Shown: positions 1 through 6,708, numbered from the stretch's first letter. The stretch: DNA of 10,830 bases from Alphaproteobacteria bacterium UBA6149 (GCA_002423155.1 DIUV01000005.1:1-10830), one strand, 5' to 3'. Numbers and translations are program-made. Notes: generated by a model not told the origin, from the sequence alone.

Positions 1-11
1 TTAAAAGTTTT

Positions 12-102
12 ATTGGACAGTAGTGCGCACAAGGCGGGGATGACGATGGAGAGAGTGATTTCTATTCAATATATTTATAATATTAACTTTACTGTCGTGT
101 AG
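12..102. repeat. Left copy of dispersed element, inverted relative to 10606-10719
   Basis: Positions 12-41 are a perfect 30-base reverse complement of 10690-10719. Positions 63-75 match 10635-10647 (13 bases) and 89-102 match 10606-10619 (14 bases), both also inverted. The three matching blocks occur in the same order in each copy, so this is one element with diverged spacers rather than chance similarity. It contains half of the GCGGGGAT hairpin repeat seen near the right end. The short inverted pair GACAGTA (17-23) and TACTGTC (90-96) could be remnant terminal repeats of a MITE-like element; that reading is inference. It lies just past the stop codon of the PAS gene. Confidence 0.75.
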
Positions 103-114
103 TGTAGAAAAAAA

Positions 115-558
115 CTAAAAAATCTTATAGTTAGTAGTGCCTACCAAATAATCAATATCCACCCCATTATTACTAAATGGCACGATTATGCTGCGATAAC
201 GCACCTCCCTACCTTCGGAAAAGAAACTGGCGGCTTCCATTGCTGGTTCTTGGCTATCCATAATTTTTTCATAAAAACCAATAGTGTTGTTGACGATTAT
301 GTCATCCATCGCATCATTTAGATATTCACCTGTATAATCATGCCCAAAAACAGAGGCTAATTTAGGTCCGAAATAGAAAAATTTATGCTCTTCTTCGCGC
401 ACATCAATGGTAAAAGTAAAATGCCACAGCTCTAGTATCTCCTGAATATTTACATCAGAAAGCGCGGGAAATTTTTTGTCCGCACGTATGCGGTTCCAAT
501 AGGATAATAGGCGAAAAGTTAGCCTTTGTTCTTCACCACTAGAAATATGTGCCTCCAT
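115..558 (-). CDS. PAS domain protein, PAS_5 family
   Basis: A protein of 147 residues that reads as one small PAS-type sensor domain with no attached output domain. The N-terminal third has the pattern typical of the alphaproteobacterial PAS_5 family: a helix with LLSYWNRIRADKKFPALSDV (residues 17-36), an ILELWHFTFTIDV strand region (41-53), then FYFGPKLASVFGHDYTG (61-77). A polar helix follows, and C-terminal strands YRSIIVPFSNNG and IDYLVGTTNY complete the fold. No signal peptide or membrane segment is seen, so it should be cytosolic. Family members are mostly uncharacterised, and the ligand is unknown. It starts 56 bases after prfB on the same strand and may be co-transcribed with it. There is no clear ribosome binding site before the ATG. 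The family call is fairly sure; the function is not. Confidence 0.75.
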   Translation of the reverse strand: MEAHISSGEEQRLTFRLLSYWNRIRADKKFPALSDVNIQEILELWHFTFTIDVREEEHKFFYFGPKLASVFGHDYTGEYLNDAMDDIIVNNTIGFYEKIMDSQEPAMEAASFFSEGREVRYRSIIVPFSNNGVDIDYLVGTTNYKIF

Positions 559-580
559 TAAAAATATAGATAATATTCAC

Positions 581-609
581 TATAAACCAACATTGGTTAA
601 AAGTTTATA
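581..609. repeat. Nested inverted repeat between prfB and the PAS gene
   Basis: Two overlapping inverted repeats lie in the short prfB-PAS gap: an outer TATAAAC (581-587) with GTTTATA (603-609), and an inner AACCAA (585-590) with TTGGTT (593-598). The two stems share bases, so they are mutually exclusive. No T-run follows on the minus strand, so this is not a standard intrinsic terminator. It could be a protein-binding site, a processing hairpin or chance in AT-rich DNA. Confidence 0.4.
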
Positions 610-614
610 AATTA

Positions 615-1737
615 TCAAGCTTTAGCTGCTTCCACTGCACCTTTTACTCTTGCTGCTAAACTAGCTGCCATAAAATTATCTAAATCGCCATCTAAAACTG
701 CTTGTGTGTTGCTTGTTTCTAAATTTGTACGTAAATCTTTTATCATCTGGTAAGGATGCAACACATAAGAGCGAATTTGATGCCCCCAGCCTACTTCGCT
801 TTTACTGGATTCTAATGCATTGGTTGCTTCTTCACGTTTTTTAATTTCCAGTTCATATAATTTTGCCCGTAACATCGACATACATTCCGCACGATTTTGA
901 TGCTGCGAGCGTGAAGTTTGTGACTGTACCACAATGCCCGAGGGAAAATGTGTAAAACGTACCGCGCTGGAAGTTTTGTTAATATGCTGCCCACCAGCAC
1001 CAGAAGCGCGGAAAGTATCTACGCGTAAATCTTTGTCTAAAACCTCAATTTCTACTTTATCATCTACAATCGGAGAAACCCACACGCTGGCAAAGCTGGT
1101 ATGCCGCCTTGCATTACTATCAAAAGGGGAAATACGCACCAAGCGATGCACGCCCGATTCAGTCTTTGCCCAACCATAAGCATTATGCCCCATTACTTTA
1201 ATAGTCGCGGATTTTATGCCTGCTTCCTCGCCATCATTTTCATCGACAATTTCTATCTTAAAATCATGCCGTGCTGCCCAGCGCATATACATACGATAAA
1301 GCATCAACGCCCAATCCTGACTTTCGGTACCACCTGCGCCAGAATGAATTTCTATAAAACAATCATTTGCATCTACTTCACCAGAAAGCAGACTTTCGGT
1401 TTCTAATTTAGATAATTCCGCAGAAATCTTTTTAAGATTATTTTCTGCTTCCAAGCTAACTGCCACATCATTTTCAACTTCGGCAAGTTCATTTAATTCT
1501 AAATTATCTTGAAAATCCTGATCTAATTTACGGAAATTTTCTACCATATCATTTAGATAATTCCGTTCACGCAAAAGGCTTTGCGCTTTTTTTGTATCGT
1601 TCCACAAAGCAGGATCTTCTGCCGCGGCGTTTAATTCATCTAAGCGATAAAGGGCTTTATCCCAGTCAAAGATACCTCCTTAACAATTCTTGCGATTGTT
1701 TAATTTGGTTCGATAAATTTTCAATTTCTGCACGCAT
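615..1737 (-). CDS. prfB: Peptide chain release factor 2 (RF2), programmed +1 frameshift
   Basis: RF2 recognises UGA and UAA stop codons on the ribosome and triggers peptide release. The gene starts at ATG 1737 (upstream AAGGA, spacing 8), reads 23 codons to an in-frame TGA (1668-1666), and continues in the +1 frame to the TGA at 617-615, giving 373 residues. This is close to the usual RF2 length of about 365. In full-length numbering the anticodon-like tripeptide SPF is at about 203-205, which marks RF2 rather than RF1, and the catalytic GGQ is at about 248-250 in the context RASGAGGQHINKTSSAVR. E. coli RF2 has these at 205-207 and 250-252. The residue at the position equivalent to E. coli 246 is Ala, as in most bacteria. 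An annotation starting at the internal TTG (1607) would lose 43 residues of the N-terminal domain. It lies 99 bases after gatB with no clear terminator between, so read-through from gatB is possible. Confidence 0.97.
1665..1680 (-). promoter_or_regulatory. prfB +1 frameshift site with internal Shine-Dalgarno
   Basis: On the minus strand the sequence reads AGGAGGTATCTTTGAC: a perfect AGGAGG Shine-Dalgarno, three bases (TAT), the slippery CTT, then TGA C. This is the classical RF2 autoregulatory signal; E. coli has AGGGGGTATCTTTGAC. When RF2 is scarce the ribosome pauses at TGA and slips from CTT to TTT, continuing as GAC. When RF2 is abundant it terminates. The upstream reading (MRAEIENLSNQIK...) and the downstream reading (DWDKALYRLDELN...) both match RF2, which supports a genuine programmed shift rather than a sequencing error. 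Confidence 0.96.
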
Positions 1738-1836
1738 TTTTATTTTCCTTAGACATTTGCAGGAATAGACGCTCAACACCAACTCAAGCTAACGCACCAT
1801 TACTCATAGCAAAAAAATATATATTTAAAAAATAAA

Positions 1837-3300
1837 TTAAGCGCTGCCTAATTCTTCCTTCAATAAATCATTCACCATTTTCGGGTTAGCTTTTCCGCCG
1901 GTTGCCTTCATCACTTGCCCGACAAAGAAGGCAAATAATTTATCTTTGCCTGATTTATATTCGGCGAGTTTGTCTGGATTAGCGGCGATTACCTCTTTTA
2001 TGGAATTGCGGATCGATGAATCATCAGTCACCTGCTGTAAGCCTTCTTCAACCACCAAAACACCAGCATTTTTGCCCGTTTCAAACATGCGGTCAAACAC
2101 AGTTTTAGCAATTTTGCCTGATAAAGTTCCATCAGAAATCAAGTTCACCAACTCAGCAAATTGCTCGGAAGATACAGGAGAATCTTCAATGGATTTTTCT
2201 ATTTTGTTTAAGCGACCGAATAATTCTCCGCTCATCCAATTAGCGGCGAGTTTCGGGTCAGCCTTGGCTACTACTGCTTCATAAAAATCCGCAGAAGCTT
2301 TTTCGGCAACTAAAACGGAAGCATCATAAGGGCTTAAGCCAAATTCTTGCACATAACGCGCTTTTTTAGCATCCGGCAGCTCTGGTAATTCGGCTTTGAT
2401 TTCTGCGATTAATTCTTCGCTTAAGATTAGTGGCAATAAATCTGGATCGGGGAAATAGCGATAATCATGCGCGTCTTCTTTGCTGCGCATGGTGCGGGTT
2501 TCATTGGCGCTGGAATCATACAGCCTAGTTTCCTGGTCAATCTGTCCTCCGCTTTCTAATATTTGCACTTGGCGTTCGGCTTCAAACTGGATGGCTTTCA
2601 TCAAAAAACGTACCGAGTTTACGTTTTTAATCTCGCAACGCGTACCCAGTTTATCATCTCCCACGCGGCGTACGGAAACATTGGCATCACAACGCATGGA
2701 GCCTTTGTCCATATCGCCATCGCAAGTGCCAATATAGCGCAAGATAGAACGAAGCTTTTTCAAATAAGCACCAGCTTCTTCAGGAGTGCGTAAATCGGGT
2801 TCGGAAACGATTTCCATCAGCGCAATGCCAGCGCGGTTTAAGTCGATAAAGCTCATTACTGGGCTATGTTCGTGCAGAGATTTCCCCGCATCTTGCTCTA
2901 AATGCAGGCGCGTAATCCCAATTGAGCGTTCTTCGCCGCCCACTTCAATCACCATAATTCCCGTGCCCACAATCGGGTCTAAGAATTGGGAAATCTGGTA
3001 GCCTTGAGGTAAATCTGGGTAAAAATAATTTTTGCGGTCAAACACCGAACGGCGATTAATCTGCGCATTTAACCCCAAACCAGTTTTTACGGCTTGGCGT
3101 ACGCATTGTTTATTGATTACCGGCAACATTCCCGGCATTGCCGCATCCACCAACGCCACATTGCGGTTAGGCTCCACGCCAAAATCATTCGCCGCGCCCG
3201 AAAATAACTTAGAATTAGAAGTTATTTGTGCGTGCACCTCTAACCCCAAAACCATTTCCCAAACGCCTGTGTTACCTTGTATTTGTCCAGCTTTTAACAT
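1837..3300 (-). CDS. gatB: Asp-tRNA(Asn)/Glu-tRNA(Gln) amidotransferase subunit B
   Basis: GatB binds the mischarged Glu-tRNA(Gln) or Asp-tRNA(Asn), phosphorylates its acyl group with ATP and amidates it with ammonia channelled from GatA. The 487-residue length is normal. Visible landmarks are GLEVHAQ (19-25), the signature YFYPDLPQGYQISQ (92-105), LHLEQDAGKS (132-141), DLNRAGIALMEIVSEPDLRT (153-172), KGSMRCDANVS (199-209), IKNVNSVRF (224-232) and SKEDAHDYRYFPDPDLLP (273-290). A helical YqeY-like tRNA-binding tail runs from about 330 to the end. The start is supported by AGGA eight bases upstream. gatB is separated from gatA by a toxin-antitoxin pair, unlike the usual contiguous gatCAB order, and a promoter-like sequence lies just upstream at 3321-3350. 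Confidence 0.97.
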   Translation of the reverse strand: MLKAGQIQGNTGVWEMVLGLEVHAQITSNSKLFSGAANDFGVEPNRNVALVDAAMPGMLPVINKQCVRQAVKTGLGLNAQINRRSVFDRKNYFYPDLPQGYQISQFLDPIVGTGIMVIEVGGEERSIGITRLHLEQDAGKSLHEHSPVMSFIDLNRAGIALMEIVSEPDLRTPEEAGAYLKKLRSILRYIGTCDGDMDKGSMRCDANVSVRRVGDDKLGTRCEIKNVNSVRFLMKAIQFEAERQVQILESGGQIDQETRLYDSSANETRTMRSKEDAHDYRYFPDPDLLPLILSEELIAEIKAELPELPDAKKARYVQEFGLSPYDASVLVAEKASADFYEAVVAKADPKLAANWMSGELFGRLNKIEKSIEDSPVSSEQFAELVNLISDGTLSGKIAKTVFDRMFETGKNAGVLVVEEGLQQVTDDSSIRNSIKEVIAANPDKLAEYKSGKDKLFAFFVGQVMKATGGKANPKMVNDLLKEELGSA

Positions 3301-3320
3301 ATTCTTATTCCTAATTATTA

Positions 3321-3350
3321 TTTATAGCAATCATGGAAAATTTTTGTAAA
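3321..3350 (-). promoter_or_regulatory. Candidate promoter for gatB in the toxin gene tail
   Basis: On the minus strand TTTACA (3350-3345) is followed by an 18-base spacer and TATAAA (3326-3321), each one mismatch from the sigma-70 consensus. The -35 lies in the last codons of the toxin gene. The predicted start near 3314 would give a leader of about 14 bases that contains the gatB AGGA. In AT-rich DNA such matches can be fortuitous. Confidence 0.45.
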
Positions 3351-3600
3351 TTTCCCGACGGTGCATAAAATGTATTAATTCCACAACATCATCACAAAAA
3401 TATAATCCCAAACGATAATCACCAATTCTAATACGATAACAATTTTTATAATTAACCATTTTGGTTATATTGTGTACACCAAGCAAATTAGTAGCTGCTT
3501 CTAATTCACTAATAACATCACCTAATTGTCTGATTACATTAGTATTATTCGATATTTTTTGTAAATCTTTTTTAAAAGTTTTTCTAAATACTATTTGCAT
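3331..3600 (-). CDS. RelE/ParE-family toxin of a type II toxin-antitoxin pair
   Basis: An 89-residue basic protein with the RelE/ParE superfamily layout: an N-terminal strand and long helix (FRKTFKKDLQKISN, 5-18), a second helix (VIRQLGDVISELEAA), a link LLGVHNITKMVNYKN, then the conserved strands YRIRIGDYRLGLYF (55-68) and VELIHFMHRREIYKNFP (73-89). The RIGDYRLG and HRREIYKNFP motifs are typical of RelE-like mRNA interferases and ParE relatives. Which of the two activities applies (ribosome-dependent mRNA cleavage or gyrase poisoning) cannot be told from sequence. Its ATG overlaps the antitoxin stop by one base (TAATG), so translation should be coupled. It ends 30 bases before gatB. Confidence 0.85.
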   Translation of the reverse strand: MQIVFRKTFKKDLQKISNNTNVIRQLGDVISELEAATNLLGVHNITKMVNYKNCYRIRIGDYRLGLYFCDDVVELIHFMHRREIYKNFP

Positions 3601-3821
3601 TACTCGCCACGTAATATTTTATAGATTTCCTTTTCTTCATCGGCAGATACCAATTCTGAACTGCGCGATTTTTCAATCATTGCACCAAAATAGCGATCTT
3701 CCAATATATCTGTAACCACACCTGCTAAAATGTCCCGAAATTGCCCACCTTGCATCATTGCAAGCATGGATTCATTCACCGCACTTTGCAATTCTCCTTT
3801 GCTAATATTTTGCATATCCAT
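3600..3821 (-). CDS. Predicted antitoxin, partner of the RelE/ParE toxin
   Basis: A 73-residue acidic, mostly helical protein directly upstream of the toxin. I chose ATG 3821 (MDMQNISKGE...) because AAGG lies nine bases upstream; a TTG three codons earlier would overlap that site. I do not recognise a standard DNA-binding domain (no clear ribbon-helix-helix, HTH or Phd/YefM pattern). The N-terminal half (LQSAVNESMLAMMQGGQFRDILAGVVTDILEDRYFG) looks helical, and the C-terminal tail (SSELVSADEEKEIYKILRGE) is charged, as expected of a toxin-wrapping segment. The assignment rests mainly on gene order, size and one-base overlap. It begins 29 bases after the gatA stop. Confidence 0.7.
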   Translation of the reverse strand: MDMQNISKGELQSAVNESMLAMMQGGQFRDILAGVVTDILEDRYFGAMIEKSRSSELVSADEEKEIYKILRGE

Positions 3822-3844
3822 AAATACCAACCTTTCTGAAATGC

Positions 3845-3873
3845 ATTATATCACACACCAGCCTTCGCCGCAA
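3845..3873 (-). promoter_or_regulatory. Promoter of the toxin-antitoxin pair
   Basis: On the minus strand TTGCGG (3873-3868), a 17-base spacer and a perfect TATAAT (3850-3845) precede the antitoxin. The -35 is within the last codons of gatA and the -10 lies just past or touching its stop. Transcription would start near 3838, giving a leader of about 17 bases with AAGG before ATG 3821. This would let the pair be expressed independently of the gatCA message. Confidence 0.6.
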
Positions 3874-5326
3874 ATCCCAACGCTCGCTCTAATTCCGCCG
3901 CCACTGCAAATAAATTTGCTTCATCCAAATGACGAGTCAGCAATTGCAGCCCCAACGGCAAACCATCAGCGGATAAACCAGCAGGAATAGAAATACCCGG
4001 TAATCCTGCAAGGCTTGCAGGAATGGTGAATACGTCATTTAAATACATGGTTACTGGGTCATCCATATTATCGCCAATGGCAAAAGCGGCAGTAGGCGCA
4101 GTGGGAGTTAAGATGGCATCTACCTTAGTAAAAGCATTGCGGAAATCTTCGATGATACGTCCGCGCACGCTTTGAGCTTTTTTATAATAAGCATCGTAAT
4201 AACCGGCGGATAAAACATAAGTTCCTATGAGAATACGGCGTTTCACCTCGGCGCCAAACCCTGCGGCACGAGTTTTCTCGTATAATCTATCAATAGAATC
4301 GCCGGCCTCTTGCACCCGCAAACCATAACGCACACCGTCATAACGCGCTAGGTTGGAAGATGCTTCCGCAGGAGCTAGAATATAGTAAACAGGTAGTGCA
4401 TATTGTGTGTGGGGAAGTGAAATATCAATTATTTCTGCACCTGCATCACGCAATAAATTGGCGGCTTTTTCCCATAAAGCGGAGATTTCTCCTGATAAAC
4501 CATCGACACGATATTCTTTTGGGATACCAATTTTTTTGCCTTTAACGCCTGCTTTTAACAAAGCAGTTACATCGGGCACCGCATCAGCAAGGCTAGTAGA
4601 ATCTTTCGGGTCATGCCCTGCCATTACGGAATATAGCAACGCCGCATCTTCTACATTTTTAGTCATGGGACCTGCTTGATCCAGCGAGCTAGCAAAAGCA
4701 ATAATCCCCCAGCGCGAGCAACGCCCATAAGATGGCTTAAAACCAACAGTTCCTGTAAAAGCAGCCGGTTGACGAATAGATCCGCCCGTATCCGTACCCG
4801 TAGCCGCCAAGCATAAATCCGCCGACAACGCCGCGGCTGAGCCACCCGAAGAACCACCGGGAACTAAGTCTTTATCATCGCTTTTGCGTTTCCAAGGGCT
4901 GATAACATTACCAAAATAACTGGTGACATTGGCAGAACCCATGGCGAATTCGTCTAAATTGGTTTTACCCAACATTACTGCACCAGCATCAAATAAATTC
5001 TGCGTAACGGTTGATTCATAAGTGGGCACAAAATTTTCTAACATGCGTGAAGCAGCAGTGCTGCGCACGCCTTTAGTACAGAATAAATCTTTGATTGCTA
5101 ATGGCAAACCTTCCAAAGCACCAGCGGTACCTGCTTGAATTTTTGCATCCGCCGCTTTTGCTTGGGCACGCGCTAAATCATGCGTAACCGTAATGAAAGC
5201 ATTTAATTTGGGGTTTTGCGCGTCAATTTTGTTCAAAAAGGCATCAGTTAGCTCTAAAGAAGAAATTTCTTTTTTCAATAGTTTTTGCCGCGCACCTGCA
5301 AGTGTAAGTTTAGTTAAATCAGACAT
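3851..5326 (-). CDS. gatA: Asp-tRNA(Asn)/Glu-tRNA(Gln) amidotransferase subunit A
   Basis: GatA is the glutaminase of the GatCAB complex: it hydrolyses glutamine and passes the ammonia to GatB. It belongs to the amidase-signature family. The Ser-cisSer-Lys triad is visible as Lys79 (GLPLAIKD), cis-Ser159 (PGGSSGGSAAA) and nucleophile Ser183 (GTDTGGSIRQPAAF); the 24-residue spacing between the serines matches the family. Other landmarks are LGKTNLDEFAMGS (119-131), GFKPSYGR (195-202) and SLDQAGPM. The 491-residue length is normal. Its ATG overlaps the gatC stop by one base (TAATG), with GGAG seven bases upstream, so the two are translationally coupled. Downstream, the toxin-antitoxin pair separates it from gatB. 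Confidence 0.97.
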   Translation of the reverse strand: MSDLTKLTLAGARQKLLKKEISSLELTDAFLNKIDAQNPKLNAFITVTHDLARAQAKAADAKIQAGTAGALEGLPLAIKDLFCTKGVRSTAASRMLENFVPTYESTVTQNLFDAGAVMLGKTNLDEFAMGSANVTSYFGNVISPWKRKSDDKDLVPGGSSGGSAAALSADLCLAATGTDTGGSIRQPAAFTGTVGFKPSYGRCSRWGIIAFASSLDQAGPMTKNVEDAALLYSVMAGHDPKDSTSLADAVPDVTALLKAGVKGKKIGIPKEYRVDGLSGEISALWEKAANLLRDAGAEIIDISLPHTQYALPVYYILAPAEASSNLARYDGVRYGLRVQEAGDSIDRLYEKTRAAGFGAEVKRRILIGTYVLSAGYYDAYYKKAQSVRGRIIEDFRNAFTKVDAILTPTAPTAAFAIGDNMDDPVTMYLNDVFTIPASLAGLPGISIPAGLSADGLPLGLQLLTRHLDEANLFAVAAELERALGFAAKAGV

Positions 5327-5619
5327 TAATCAGCTCCAATCACTTTAGGCACTACGAAACAATCATATTCTTTAAACGGGGCATTAGCGAGGATGTCATC
5401 CAAACGATTACCATCAGTAACCACATCTTCACGCATGGGCAGCGCATGTTCAATCACGCTGGCAACCCCTTCTACTCCCTTAGTATCCACCTGTTCTAGC
5501 TGGGTAACTAAAGCTAAAATACCAGAAATTTCGCGTACATATTTTTCTTTATCCGCATCGCTCACGGCAATCCTTGCCAGACGAGCGACTTTGGTTACGT
5601 TTTCAACCGAAAAACTCAT
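5326..5619 (-). CDS. gatC: Asp-tRNA(Asn)/Glu-tRNA(Gln) amidotransferase subunit C
   Basis: GatC is the small subunit that wraps around GatA and stabilises the GatA-GatB contact. From ATG 5619 the protein is 97 residues, the usual GatC size. It starts MSFSVENVTKVARLARIAVSD, with the family's VxxxAxLARI pattern, and ends with LPMREDVVTDGNRLDDILANAPFKEYDCFVVPKVIG, matching the conserved LRxD...A...F.VPKV tail. A longer reading frame extends upstream to 5685, but I chose 5619 because GGAGA lies six bases before it and the added residues are unlike GatC. It is the first gene of the minus-strand operon, with a candidate promoter at 5664-5692. Confidence 0.95.
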   Translation of the reverse strand: MSFSVENVTKVARLARIAVSDADKEKYVREISGILALVTQLEQVDTKGVEGVASVIEHALPMREDVVTDGNRLDDILANAPFKEYDCFVVPKVIGAD

Positions 5620-5663
5620 TATTATCTCCAAAATATATTTTGCCAAAATAGCATTTGATAGCT

Positions 5664-5692
5664 TTTGTAGAGTCTGCGAGAGCAATTGACAA
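5664..5692 (-). promoter_or_regulatory. Candidate promoter of the gatC operon
   Basis: On the minus strand TTGTCA (5692-5687, five of six consensus bases) is separated by 17 bases from TACAAA (5669-5664, four of six). It lies 45 bases upstream of the gatC ATG, leaving a leader of about 37 bases with GGAGA before the start. It sits in the 147-base gap between the acetyltransferase and gatC, where no terminator with a clear T-run is seen. Confidence 0.45.
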
Positions 5693-5766
5693 GATGTAGA
5701 TTTGTTTTTTAATGGTGATGCAATAAAAATACCCTCCGCTCTTGTGAGTAAAGCAAAAGAGACAGC

Positions 5767-6255
5767 TTATAGTTGCTTTTGCATATAGAAATTAACAAAA
5801 CGCTGACCGTTGTGCAAAACTATTTGTTCTTTAATTAAAGCAAACCCTGCCCTATCGAAGACAGGACGCGCACCAATACTGGCTTCTGTGTAGAGTCGAG
5901 ATATTAATTGCCGACGCGCAACTGATTCTATGTGCAGCAAGAGCGTTCTGCCAACTCCTTGTCTATGATAATCTGGATGGACATAAAGCATATCAATATG
6001 ACCATCTGGCTCCAGGTCAGCAAATCCTATAACTATCGCGTTAGAAACAGCCACCCATGTCGGCTTGCGAGAACATTTAGCAATCCAAGCGTCACGATCA
6101 ATATCATCTGGTGCCCAAGCCTCTCGCTGCACATCTGAATAATGCGCCACCGCCCCCTGCCTAACAGCTTTACGAAATAGATCAATCAATACGTCTATGT
6201 CATCACAAGAATAAGGCCGAATAGATATAAAAATACTGTTATTCATAACCTTCAT
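5767..6255 (-). CDS. GNAT-family N-acetyltransferase, YafP-like
   Basis: A 162-residue single-domain GNAT protein predicted to transfer an acetyl group from acetyl-CoA to an unknown amine. It begins ISIRPYSCDDIDVLIDLFRKAVRQGA (10-35), followed by HYSDVQREAWAPDD (38-51), the pattern of the E. coli YafP group. The acetyl-CoA pyrophosphate loop is YVHPDYHRQGVGRTLL (91-106; Q/RxxGxG/A at 99-104), preceded by the strands WVAVSNAIVIGFADLEPDGHIDML, and ARPVFDRAGF (129-138) is the usual C-terminal GNAT motif. The start is uncertain: ATG 6255 has no clear ribosome binding site, and ATG 6246 has GAAGG only two bases upstream. It lies 113 bases downstream of a TacA-like antitoxin but does not resemble TacT toxins. 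It is probably an ordinary accessory or stress-related acetyltransferase. Confidence 0.85.
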   Translation of the reverse strand: MKVMNNSIFISIRPYSCDDIDVLIDLFRKAVRQGAVAHYSDVQREAWAPDDIDRDAWIAKCSRKPTWVAVSNAIVIGFADLEPDGHIDMLYVHPDYHRQGVGRTLLLHIESVARRQLISRLYTEASIGARPVFDRAGFALIKEQIVLHNGQRFVNFYMQKQL

Positions 6256-6269
6256 TATATGAGTGATAT

Positions 6270-6368
6270 ATGGCTAATTCCACAGGAAAATTGGGTTTGT
6301 CTTACAATAAATATCTTCCAAGTAATGCTCAAGCGAGACTGGCGCGAGCAGTCATAAAATTGGAATAA
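6270..6368 (+). CDS. Possible very small ORF or gene remnant, 32 codons
   Basis: An open frame from ATG 6270 to TAA 6368 fills almost exactly the gap between the GNAT start and the TacA-like antitoxin stop, on the opposite strand to both. Its 32 residues (beginning MANSTGKLGLSYNKY and ending QARLARAVIKLE) have a protein-like, basic composition, and the local base composition is less AT-rich than the surrounding gaps. There is only a weak GAG before the ATG. It could be a small protein, the truncated N-terminus of a lost gene, or chance. I do not recognise it. Confidence 0.2.
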   Translation: MANSTGKLGLSYNKYLPSNAQARLARAVIKLE

Positions 6369-6650
6369 TCATTTATCCCACGGAATTTTAGTTTTTAGCA
6401 AGCGGCGTAGTTTATCCGTAGTGGGCAATGGCTCATCCACCAAAGCTTTGAATTTGGCAAAAACCACATCATTTACGTTAAAAAATCTTTGATCCAACAG
6501 TACATCTTCCGCCTCACGGCAGGCAGAATCCAACATAAAATCCGACCGGCTGCGTCCTAATCGCTTCGCGGCTTGGTCAATCAAATCCCGCTGGCGTAGT
6601 GTGGTGCGGATATTAATGGAAATAGCTTCGTTCGGTTGTGTATGTAGCAT
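6369..6650 (-). CDS. TacA-like (DUF1778) ribbon-helix-helix antitoxin
   Basis: A 93-residue protein with the DUF1778 layout. The N-terminal ribbon-helix-helix is AISINIRTTLRQRDLIDQAAKRLGRSRSDFMLDSACREAEDVL (9-51), with the DNA-contacting strand SINIRT. The C-terminal toxin-wrapping region is QRFFNVNDVVFAKFKALVDEPLPTTDKLRRLLKTKIPWDK, ending in the family's characteristic PWD. In TacA/TacT, AtaR/AtaT and KacA/KacT systems this antitoxin neutralises a GNAT toxin that acetylates aminoacyl-tRNA, and the toxin gene normally overlaps or abuts it. No TacT-type gene follows here; the next gene on the strand is a YafP-like GNAT 113 bases away. The start has a strong GGGAGGT five bases upstream. Inverted repeats at 6677-6692 and 6725-6738 are candidate operators. 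Confidence 0.85.
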   Translation of the reverse strand: MLHTQPNEAISINIRTTLRQRDLIDQAAKRLGRSRSDFMLDSACREAEDVLLDQRFFNVNDVVFAKFKALVDEPLPTTDKLRRLLKTKIPWDK

Positions 6651-6676
6651 ATTTACCTCCCAATATATAAATTAAA

Positions 6677-6692
6677 TATACATTTTTGTATA
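6677..6692. promoter_or_regulatory. Inverted repeat, candidate operator of the DUF1778 gene
   Basis: TATACA, four T, TGTATA: a perfect 6-bp inverted repeat 27 bases upstream of the antitoxin ATG and just before its ribosome binding site. Ribbon-helix-helix antitoxins usually repress their own promoter by binding short inverted repeats, so this is a natural candidate site. The region is AT-rich, so chance is possible. Confidence 0.4.
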
Positions 6693-6708
6693 GAAAGCTG
6701 CGATACAA

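Noticed and set aside
934..1406. Plus-strand open frames over prfB
   Set aside because: They lie antisense to a conserved RF2 gene with intact SPF and GGQ motifs, and their translations show no domain pattern.
1946..3349. Several plus-strand open frames opposite gatB
   Set aside because: Shadows of gatB, whose full-length family motifs are intact; the antisense translations have irregular composition and no ribosome binding sites.
5620..5685. Longer N-terminus for gatC, extending upstream to 5685
   Set aside because: The added 22 residues do not resemble GatC and lack a ribosome binding site, whereas ATG 5619 has GGAGA at good spacing and gives the usual length.
5720..5800. Intrinsic terminator after the GNAT gene
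   Set aside because: Only 5-7 bp, AT-rich stems can be drawn (CTCTT/AAGAG and GCAAAAG/CTTTTGC), and none is followed directly by a T-run.
6254..6259. TATAAT as a -10 for the GNAT gene
   Set aside because: It overlaps the proposed start codon, and no acceptable -35 lies 16-18 bases upstream.
5767..6650. Classical TacA-TacT toxin-antitoxin pair
   Set aside because: The antitoxin fits, but the GNAT is 113 bases away and follows the YafP pattern rather than the TacT pattern, so I do not call it a canonical pair.
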